Origin: an uncultured Collinsella sp.
GTDB taxonomy: Bacteria; Actinomycetota; Coriobacteriia; Coriobacteriales; Coriobacteriaceae
DNA length: 46,790 nt
Direction: 5' to 3'
Assembly (NCBI GenBank): GCA_902465105.1
Contig: CABQLM010000005.1
Span: 1-46,790 of the forward strand
The notes under the pieces were generated by a model. It ran no database searches. It was not told where the DNA came from and saw nothing but the letters and a program-made list of their open reading frames with translations. This document shows positions 7,782 through 14,636 of the stretch, one piece after another (within the stretch, counting starts at the first letter, position 1; each line of letters starts with the position of its first letter). The position numbers were made by a program, and so were the translations under genes.

Positions 7782-9383
7782 TCACGCGCCCCCTTTCTGG
7801 ACGAGTTCATCCAAGAGCTTCTCCGAAAATAGGTTGCCGCGGCCGAGCTGTCCAGCAGGGTCGAGTTGGAGCTTGAGCCGAGCCGATTCGACCATGGCCT
7901 CGTGGCCGTACATCGTCTCCAAGAAGCCCGCCTTGATCTTACCGACGCCATGCTCGGCAGAGACGGCGCCACCCATGGCCGTGACCTCGGCCGCCCACTG
8001 GGCAAAGAGCTCGCCGCCGGCGCGATAATCCTGCGCGTCGCGCGGCAAGATGTTCACATGTAGGTGGTTATTGCCGATGTGTCCCCAGGCGGCAGACTCA
8101 AGCCCGCTATCGGCCAGCGTGCGGCGATAGAGGGCAACGACATCGGCCAGGCGTGCATTGGGCACCGACATGTCCGAGCCCAGCTTGGTAATGGTGGGGT
8201 CCGTGCGGCGGCGCTCGTCGATGAGCATGTTGACGCTCTCGGGAACCGCGTGGCGGAAAAACCGCTGGCATTCGCGATCGACCTCGGTGCGCGCGACCCA
8301 AGTCGCGTCGTCGCGGCCGCCCGCAAGTTCCAAAACCCACCCCAAGTGGTACAGCTCCTCGGTCGCCTGCGCCTCGTCGTCGCAGTCGAGTTCCACGTAG
8401 ACGCAGACCTTTGCCTCCTTGTCGAGCGCCGGCAGCGAGGCAAACGCGGTCGACCGCTCGCGCTGGCGGCGAAGGATATCTAAGGCGCCGGCATCGAAAT
8501 ACTCAATAGCGGCAGCATGGGACAGCACGGGGCGCACGGAATTGGTAAAGGCAACGGCCTTGTCCTCGCTATCGAAAAAGCAGCTCACGCCCCACACAAC
8601 CGCAGGAGCAGGCTGCAGGGCGATCTCGAGCTCGGTGATAACACCGAGCGTGCCACATGCGCCGATAAAGAGATCAATGACGTCCATATCGTCCGCAACA
8701 AAATAGCCCGAAGCATTTTTGGTCTTGGGCATGGTGTAGTCAGGAAGGTCTAGCTCAATCGAACGACCTTGCGCCGTCACAAGTGACAGACGACGGCCCT
8801 GAGCAAAAACCTCACCGCGGTGAAGTTCGAGCAGGTCGCCATCCGCCAGCGCAACGTGAAGACCCGTGATATGCGGACGCATGGGGCCGTAGGCATAACT
8901 GCGGGCGCCGGAGGCGTTGCACGCCGCCATACCGCCCAGACAGGCAGATGCCTCGGTGGGGTCGGTGGGAAAGAACTGCTCGGGGGCAGCTTGGAACTCC
9001 TCGTATGTCCGAAGCGACGCCTGGTCCCAACCGCCTGTCGGCAGCACCTTTTTGCCCAGCTGTTTGCGCAGCTCCGAAAGCACAACGCCCGGCTCCACGC
9101 GCAGCAGAAACCGGCCCTCGTCATCGCAGCGAAGACCAAGGTAGCGATTCATGCGCGAGGTGTTGAGGATATGCCCTCCATGAGGCACGGCGCCGGCAGC
9201 GAGGCCCGTTCGGGCACCCTGAACGGTCACCGAAACACGGTCGACATGGAGCTGCCGCAAGATAGCGCGCACCTCGTCTTCCGACATCGGAAACGAGATG
9301 CTCGAAGCCTCGCCCGATGCGCGGGACTCATCGCGGCCATACTCTTCGAACTCGTCGGTGAAGGGCTTGATGGTTGCAGACAC
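7782..9383 (-). CDS. FAD-linked oxidase, lactate dehydrogenase of the Etf-coupled (LctD) type
   Basis: This 533-residue protein of the GlcD/VAO family has an N-terminal FAD-binding domain (VQGARTGLAAGAVPHGG; the TDPTEASACLGGMAACNASGAR segment follows). Its C-terminal catalytic domain includes WGHIGNNHLHVNILP and SAEHGVGKIK, which hold the usual histidines. It should oxidise a 2-hydroxy acid, most likely D-lactate, at FAD and pass electrons to the EtfAB pair encoded immediately downstream. Gene order here is D-B-C, whereas A. woodii has B-C-D. The GTG start follows an AAAGGGGGAG site. No lactate permease or racemase is adjacent, so the substrate is inferred. Confidence 0.85.
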   Translation of the reverse strand: MSATIKPFTDEFEEYGRDESRASGEASSISFPMSEDEVRAILRQLHVDRVSVTVQGARTGLAAGAVPHGGHILNTSRMNRYLGLRCDDEGRFLLRVEPGVVLSELRKQLGKKVLPTGGWDQASLRTYEEFQAAPEQFFPTDPTEASACLGGMAACNASGARSYAYGPMRPHITGLHVALADGDLLELHRGEVFAQGRRLSLVTAQGRSIELDLPDYTMPKTKNASGYFVADDMDVIDLFIGACGTLGVITELEIALQPAPAVVWGVSCFFDSEDKAVAFTNSVRPVLSHAAAIEYFDAGALDILRRQRERSTAFASLPALDKEAKVCVYVELDCDDEAQATEELYHLGWVLELAGGRDDATWVARTEVDRECQRFFRHAVPESVNMLIDERRRTDPTITKLGSDMSVPNARLADVVALYRRTLADSGLESAAWGHIGNNHLHVNILPRDAQDYRAGGELFAQWAAEVTAMGGAVSAEHGVGKIKAGFLETMYGHEAMVESARLKLQLDPAGQLGRGNLFSEKLLDELVQKGGA

Positions 9384-9729
9384 GCAAACTCCCCCTTTAG
9401 CTAACTACAGTGTTTGCAGGGAGATGTTACCGCATCGTTTCATGGACGCGACCGAGAGCGCCTCCATATTTGACGAATTTAACGTTTGCGCAATTCGGTG
9501 AACGGCGCTCTACATCGGCGAGCGTGGGAGTAGACGCAGGTCGCCCCGCCGCCCATCTCGTGTCCAATCGACATCAAAAAATAATTGAATAATTTTTCAT
9601 GGCCTTTTAGCTGCGCCGATAACAAGCCGTCAAGTACCTGGCCGGAAATCGGTCAAGCCGTGGCTGATATGGTCGCCATCGAGAGCCAAAACCAACGGTA
9701 GTTTTGGCATAGGAGCAGGGAGGCTCACC
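9384..9729. other. 346-bp gene-free region between divergent units
   Basis: No open frame with a ribosome site is seen. The left end must hold the promoter of the lactate dehydrogenase operon. An AT-rich patch near 9577-9600, with an imperfect A/T palindrome, is the most promoter-like part. An 8-bp stem (9685-9692 with 9701-9708) around CAACGGTA lies just before the start of the gene at 9730 and could act as a leader hairpin. Confidence 0.5.
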
Positions 9730-10026
9730 ATGGCATATTACTGGCCCCAGTACGGCTTCGCCATCGAAGTTGACGATGACCCCTATCTCTTGCCTTTCGA
9801 TGAAGAGGCATTTCCGAATACGACGGTCTACCACGTCACAACCGACGTGATCTGCAACCCCGAATCTTTTTCGGTATTTGCCCACCGCATCGCCAAAACC
9901 CATGGCATCAAACTCGATCCCAATTTTGATGAGCTCATCTACTCGCGCCGCATCATGCTACACATGCTCTTTGGGGCGGACCCGTCCACATTTGCACGTA
10001 TTTACACAGCAAAGGACATCGCATGA
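9730..10026 (+). CDS. Unknown 98-residue protein
   Basis: I do not recognise this family. The protein is soluble and acidic in its first half (VDDDPYLLPFDEE), rich in aromatic residues and histidine, with no signal or membrane segment. A good GGGAGG site lies seven bases before the ATG. Its stop overlaps the next gene's start by four bases (ATGA), so the two are translationally coupled and probably act together. A short protein in this position could be cytosolic partner or regulator of the membrane-anchored product that follows, but nothing in the sequence shows this. Confidence 0.7.
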   Translation: MAYYWPQYGFAIEVDDDPYLLPFDEEAFPNTTVYHVTTDVICNPESFSVFAHRIAKTHGIKLDPNFDELIYSRRIMLHMLFGADPSTFARIYTAKDIA

Positions 10027-10529
10027 AGGCGCGAGTTCGGCTAAACGCCCTAGACGCGTTGCGTAGAAAACGCATCGTCATCGCTGGTCTCGCCATCGCC
10101 TGCGCCCTAGCTTCCGCATATCTATACACCCAGCAATCGCATCTCGTCGCCAAGGCGAAAACCTCGTATTCCGCGGCCAATGGCGGGACACACGAAATGT
10201 CCAGGACTCAGCCTGATGCCATCGCCCGCGACGGCGCCATGACAATCTCGGTCTCACCACGCGCTCAGCTTCAGGCAAACGGCAAGCTCTGCATTAATGT
10301 GCGCAACGTGCGAAAAAACAAATGCCCCTTAAGGTTTCGCGTAATTCAAGGCGATGCGTCCATCTACGAGTCAGATGTGGTCGCAACGGGAAAAACAATC
10401 AAGACCTGTCCCGCCAAAACCGCCGAGGAAGGCGAAGCGTATATCGAAATCCAACCTCTCGATTCCACAACCCACCACGTTTGCGGCAATCCGATTCGCG
10501 TCAAAGTGCAAGTTATCAAGGCGAATTGA
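10023..10529 (+). CDS. Unknown membrane-anchored protein with a beta-rich outer domain
   Basis: The 168-residue protein begins with basic residues (LRRKR), then one hydrophobic segment (IVIAGLAIACALASAYLY, about residues 18-35) and a mostly outward domain. That domain has alternating polar/hydrophobic strands (TISVSPRAQLQ, GKLCINVRNV, YESDVVATGKTI, NPIRVKVQVI). It resembles small beta-sandwich surface proteins of Gram-positive bacteria, with four cysteines that could form disulfides. I cannot name a family. It is coupled to the 98-residue gene before it by an ATGA overlap. Confidence 0.7.
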   Translation: MKARVRLNALDALRRKRIVIAGLAIACALASAYLYTQQSHLVAKAKTSYSAANGGTHEMSRTQPDAIARDGAMTISVSPRAQLQANGKLCINVRNVRKNKCPLRFRVIQGDASIYESDVVATGKTIKTCPAKTAEEGEAYIEIQPLDSTTHHVCGNPIRVKVQVIKAN

Positions 10530-10626
10530 TTTTTACACCACCAAGAAGGCAATTGGCTATGATCCCTATCTGGGTAACGAGACGTTCTGCTACGATTTCC
10601 CGGTTGGCATCAATGCGGGAGGGTTC

Positions 10627-11343
10627 ATGCCGGGTTTAGGAACGATTATCAACGTCGCACTTTTGATTGCGGGCGGCCTGCTGGGTCTGATAGGCGGGCG
10701 CTTTATCACGCCCCGCATCCAAGACACGCTCATGAAGGCGTCGGGGCTGTGCGTTCTGTTTATCGGCTTGGGCGGCGCCATGCAAAAGATGCTCGTTATC
10801 GATGGGGAGACACTGGCGACCACCGGCACCACCATGCTCATCGTCTCGTTTGCCCTCGGCTCGCTCATTGGCGAAGCCATTAACCTGGAAGCCGGCATTG
10901 AGAAACTGGGCGAATGGCTCAAGCGCAAAACCGGCAGCGAGGAAGACAACGAGTTCACCAATGCTTTTGTCTCGACATCGCTGACCGTCTGCATCGGTGC
11001 CATGGCCATCGTGGGCTCAATTCAAGACGGCCTGCTCGGCGACTGGTCCACACTCGCCCTCAAGGGCGCGCTGGACTGCATCATCGTCTGCACCATGACA
11101 GCTTCACTCGGCCGCGGCTGCATCTTCTCGGCCCTGCCCGTTGCCGTATTCCAGGGAACGATCACGCTCTTTGCCGGCGCACTCTCCCCCATCATGACCG
11201 CCGCGGCCCTCGACAGCCTTTCGCTCGTGGGCTCCATGCTCATCTTCTGCGTCGGTGTTAACCTCATCCGCCCTCAGACCTTCCGCACGGCCAATATGCT
11301 CCCCTCCGTTGTCATAGCCGTCATCTACGCCCTCTTGTTCTAA
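10627..11343 (+). CDS. DUF554-family membrane protein
   Basis: This 238-residue integral membrane protein matches DUF554 (YdfK/YqgA group). It has an N-terminal GLGTIINVALLIAGGLLGL, the LCVLFIGLGGAMQ and LIVSFALGSLIGE segments, and the diagnostic CIGAMAIVGSIQDGLLGD motif. About six to seven membrane segments are visible. The family is thought to be transporter-like, with unknown substrate. The ATG at 10627 is chosen because GGGAGGG lies just before it and DUF554 proteins start with this motif; the longer open frame upstream overlaps the previous gene out of frame. Confidence 0.85.
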   Translation: MPGLGTIINVALLIAGGLLGLIGGRFITPRIQDTLMKASGLCVLFIGLGGAMQKMLVIDGETLATTGTTMLIVSFALGSLIGEAINLEAGIEKLGEWLKRKTGSEEDNEFTNAFVSTSLTVCIGAMAIVGSIQDGLLGDWSTLALKGALDCIIVCTMTASLGRGCIFSALPVAVFQGTITLFAGALSPIMTAAALDSLSLVGSMLIFCVGVNLIRPQTFRTANMLPSVVIAVIYALLF

Positions 11344-11349
11344 CCACTC

Positions 11350-11382
11350 GGTAGATTTTTGGGACATGCCTAAAAAACTACC
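11350..11382. repeat. 33-nt hairpin with GGGACA loop
   Basis: GGTAG (11350-11354) pairs with CTACC (11378-11382). TTTTTGGG then pairs with CCTAAAAA across one A-A mismatch, leaving ACATG. It lies seven bases after the DUF554 stop. Symmetric T and A runs mean it could end transcription in either direction. Its GGGACA centre resembles the hairpins at 14519 and 28633. Confidence 0.6.
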
Positions 11383-11462
11383 TGAAAACGGTATCTCGAA
11401 CACCTGTTTGATGCTGTGCTATGATATGAGGTCGCCGTAGCTGCGTAGAGAGAGGAGAGACG

Positions 11463-13223
11463 GTGGCCGATCAGGACATCAAGATGCTCATCGAGCGCAT
11501 TATGGCCGAGGCCCGAACCCATCAGTCCGCCCGTTTCTCAAACGAAATCTATGCTGACGAGCCGATTCTCAAGACCGGCCGACAGATGCAGAACTTCCTC
11601 CCCGACCAGTACCGCAAGATGCGCGAGATATCGCGCTGGCAAGACGACCCCAAGGGCGGTGCGGGCCGCTGGCTTTCGGAAGCCGAACTTTTCTACCGCC
11701 AAGGCCTGCTGATGGCCGACTTTGAGGACGACTGCCCCTACAACGGCACGTTCAAGTCGTATTTTCCCACCTACAACGCCATGAGCGATCGACAGCTGCG
11801 CGGCTATTTTACCTGGCGTGCACAGGTGCGCCGCGAAACCGTCGAGGAAACGTCTACGTCCTTTGCCTTCCTGTATCTCTATGAGCTGATCTGTGGCATT
11901 GGCGTAGATGACCCGCTCGATGGTTTTAACAAAATCAAAGCCTTTTGGAATGCCTATCGCGTCTTCGAGCCCGGCATCGACCGGTTTGCACGCGTATGGC
12001 TGCAGGATTACGCCGTATTCCACGGGCTCGACCCCAAGCTGCTTCGCGACTCCAAAACCGTCATGTTCGACAACGCCCTTATCGAACTGCGACGCGCCGC
12101 GCGAGACCTTGCACCTGCACCGACGCCGTCGACCCAAGCCCCCAAGCGTCGCAAGGCCTCCGAACCCACACTCCCCCTTCCGCCCGATGAGGAGCGCGAG
12201 GAGCGACTCATGGCCGCCATCAACGCGCTCTCCACGTACAACCTCAATAACTCACGGCTCGATCGCAGCCACCACCGCGATCTGCGCCACGTGGCATGCG
12301 CCGTGTACGTCCGCATGGCGCGCTACTATGACACGCACCGAAAGACCGGTATCGTGGCGAGCTTGTTTGGGGAGGAGACGGCCATGCCCTATACCATGTT
12401 TGCATCGGCCGTGTTCTTTGCACCCGAGCGCCACGAGGACTGCGAATACCGTCTTGACCCCATCCATATCTACCGCTGTCAAAACGGCTTTTGGGAATGT
12501 ATGCGGATTCATGGCAGCAGGCAAAAGAGCAGCAAGCTTGGTGAGATGATGCGCGCCTGTGATCGGCGCCTGCGCCTGGCCTTGGACCCCACTCACCCCC
12601 TTAAGGAAGAAAAGGTCCCCAAATATTTGGCCAAGATCATCGATGACGAGATCGTGGCATGGCTGTCGTGGGATGCCGCGCACCAGCCCGTCAAGATCGA
12701 TATCGACCTGAGCCAGCTGGGGCACATTCGGAGCGCCGCCGCGCAAACGCGCGAAGCGCTTTTAATCGATGAGGAGCGCGAGGACGATATACTCGCAGAG
12801 GTCGATGAGGCAGGCTCCGAACAGCCGGAAGCCGAGCCCTCGGCAGACGTGTTTGTCGAGGCGGTCGCGGCGGCCACGGAGCAGAACGTGGACGACGAGT
12901 CAACCATTTCCACCGAACAGTTTGGTGTCGTGGCGCCGCTTCTCGTGCCGACGCCCCCGCCCGCAGCGGCTGCGCCCACCGACGCCACGGACGAACTCGC
13001 GCCTGCCGCAACCACGTACCTGCGCGCACTGCTCGAACAGAACACGGCGCAGGCGACATTGGCGGTAGAGAGGTCGGAACAGAGCGAGGACATGCTCGTC
13101 GACACCATCAACGAGGCGCTCTTTGACCTGGTGGGTGACACCGTAATTGAATTTGGTGCGGCAGGACCGCAAATTATCGAGGACTACGAAGCAGACGTGA
13201 GAGGATACCTAGACCATGAGTGA
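11463..13223 (+). CDS. TerB-N/TerB-C domain protein
   Basis: The 586-residue cytoplasmic protein has a TerB-N domain (about residues 45-210). Its signature segments are FYRQGLLMADFEDDCPY, the PTYNAMSDRQLRGYFTWRAQVR region and FAFLYLYELICGIG. A TerB-C domain (about 440-586) ends the protein, and an Ala/Glu/Pro-rich linker (about 425-520) separates the two. TerB-family domains are linked to tellurite-type stress systems and phage resistance and have been noted beside helicases and ATPases. The GTG start follows GAGGAGA. The stop overlaps the next start by 8 bases, so it is the first gene of a three-gene operon. Its role is unknown; an adaptor or sensor for the ATPase and helicase is my inference. 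Confidence 0.85.
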   Translation: MADQDIKMLIERIMAEARTHQSARFSNEIYADEPILKTGRQMQNFLPDQYRKMREISRWQDDPKGGAGRWLSEAELFYRQGLLMADFEDDCPYNGTFKSYFPTYNAMSDRQLRGYFTWRAQVRRETVEETSTSFAFLYLYELICGIGVDDPLDGFNKIKAFWNAYRVFEPGIDRFARVWLQDYAVFHGLDPKLLRDSKTVMFDNALIELRRAARDLAPAPTPSTQAPKRRKASEPTLPLPPDEEREERLMAAINALSTYNLNNSRLDRSHHRDLRHVACAVYVRMARYYDTHRKTGIVASLFGEETAMPYTMFASAVFFAPERHEDCEYRLDPIHIYRCQNGFWECMRIHGSRQKSSKLGEMMRACDRRLRLALDPTHPLKEEKVPKYLAKIIDDEIVAWLSWDAAHQPVKIDIDLSQLGHIRSAAAQTREALLIDEEREDDILAEVDEAGSEQPEAEPSADVFVEAVAAATEQNVDDESTISTEQFGVVAPLLVPTPPPAAAAPTDATDELAPAATTYLRALLEQNTAQATLAVERSEQSEDMLVDTINEALFDLVGDTVIEFGAAGPQIIEDYEADVRGYLDHE

Positions 13224-14520
13224 TACCACATCCGCAGCACCCCGCGTGCCCAAGCGCGTCGCCGCCGTCATTCTCAACTCGCTCAAGGGCGGCGTGGTCC
13301 CGCGCATCGGCCTTCCCTACATCACCGTAGGACGCGAGGTCGAGATTCGCGCCCTGCTCACCGACCTGAGCCTCATCGCCGACGGTGGCGCGAGTTTCCG
13401 GTTTCTAGTCGGTCGCTACGGCGCAGGCAAGAGTTTTTTGCTCCAGACCATCCGCACGCACGCCATGGGCGAGGGGTTCGTCGTCGCCGATGCCGACCTA
13501 TCCCCTGAGCGCCGTCTGCAGGGCGGCCAGGGACAAGGCCTTGCCACCTACCGCGAGCTCATCCGCAACATATCGACCAAGACGCGCCCCGAAGGCGGTG
13601 CGCTCAACCTTATCCTGGATCGTTGGGTCGCCTCGTGTGCCGATGCCGACGAGTCTGCCGTCAATGCCCAACTGGCCCCGCTCGAGGAGATGGTCCACGG
13701 CTTCGACTTCACCCGCATGCTTCGCCGCTATCGCGCGGCCGTATCCGAGGGCGACGAAGAGGCCATGAGCCGCGTGACCAAATGGATACGCGGCGAATAC
13801 CGCACCAAGAGCGAGGCTCGCGCCGAACTGGGTTCCTCAACCATCATCAGCGATGACGACTGGTACGACTACGTTAAGCTCATTGCGCGCTTTTTGGTCT
13901 GCAGCGGCTACAAGGGCATGCTGGTGCTCATCGACGAGCTCGTGAATCTGTATAAGATTCCCAACGCCATCACGCGCCAGTACAACTACGAGAAAATCCT
14001 GACCATGTACAACGACACGCTTCAGGGCAAGGCGCAGTACCTGGGCATGATCATGGGCGGCACGCCAACCTCCATCGAAGACCGCCGCCGCGGCGTGTTC
14101 TCCTACGAGGCCCTGCGCAGCCGTCTCGCTCAGGGCCGTTTTGCGCGCGATGACCTCAAAGACATGCTCGCGCCTATCATCCGCCTGCAGCCGCTCACCT
14201 ACGAGGAGCTGCTGGTGCTCATCGAAAAGCTCATGCAGATCCATGCCGGCTACTTTGGCTGGACGCCCACGCTTACCGAGAACGACTTAGTAGACTTCCT
14301 CAAGATCGAGTTCGGTCGCGTGGGAGCCGACACGCACCTGACGCCCCGTGAAGTCATTCGTGACTTTATCGAGCTGCTCGACATCCTATGCCAAAACCCC
14401 GACGCCAACGTGGCCGAGCTACTGCAAAGCGTCGGCGGCGACGCGCTGGCGCCGGCAGCCGCAACAGGCGACACCGATACCGCAGGCGGCGACCGTAACT
14501 TCGCCGAATTCACCATCTAA
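13216..14520 (+). CDS. BREX-type P-loop ATPase (BrxD-like)
   Basis: This 434-residue P-loop protein has Walker A GRYGAGKS at residues 66-73 and Walker B MLVLIDE ending at Glu 241. Other family-like segments are GREVEIRALL before the P-loop, an MIMGGTPTSIEDRRRG region, the YEALRSRLAQGRF segment and the C-terminal LTPREVIRDFIELLD. The length and motif pattern match the BREX ATP-binding family (DUF2791), specifically BrxD, which in type 2 BREX is found beside the helicase BrxHI. The neighbour downstream here is also BrxHI-like, but no PglX methylase, PglZ or BrxC-type gene is present. It probably remodels or loads a DNA complex using ATP. Confidence 0.85.
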   Translation: MSDTTSAAPRVPKRVAAVILNSLKGGVVPRIGLPYITVGREVEIRALLTDLSLIADGGASFRFLVGRYGAGKSFLLQTIRTHAMGEGFVVADADLSPERRLQGGQGQGLATYRELIRNISTKTRPEGGALNLILDRWVASCADADESAVNAQLAPLEEMVHGFDFTRMLRRYRAAVSEGDEEAMSRVTKWIRGEYRTKSEARAELGSSTIISDDDWYDYVKLIARFLVCSGYKGMLVLIDELVNLYKIPNAITRQYNYEKILTMYNDTLQGKAQYLGMIMGGTPTSIEDRRRGVFSYEALRSRLAQGRFARDDLKDMLAPIIRLQPLTYEELLVLIEKLMQIHAGYFGWTPTLTENDLVDFLKIEFGRVGADTHLTPREVIRDFIELLDILCQNPDANVAELLQSVGGDALAPAAATGDTDTAGGDRNFAEFTI

Positions 14521-14555
14521 CCTGCCAAAAAGGGACAGGTTTATTTTGGCAGGTT
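14519..14555 (+). repeat. 37-nt hairpin with GGGACAGG loop between ATPase and helicase genes
   Basis: A perfect 12-bp stem (14519-14530 with 14544-14555, arm AACCTGCCAAAA) starts on the last bases of the ATPase stop. Its loop holds AGGGACAGG. Only TTATC follows, so it is at best a partial terminator that could lower helicase expression. A hairpin of the same 37-nt length and the same loop, with a different stem, lies at 28633-28669 on the other strand. Confidence 0.75.
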
Positions 14556-14636
14556 TTATCTGGGCAAACGTTGAAGCAATAATGCAGCAAGCCACTGCCC
14601 GCAGCGTTGAGAGATTCGCTTTTGAAAGGAGGCCTC

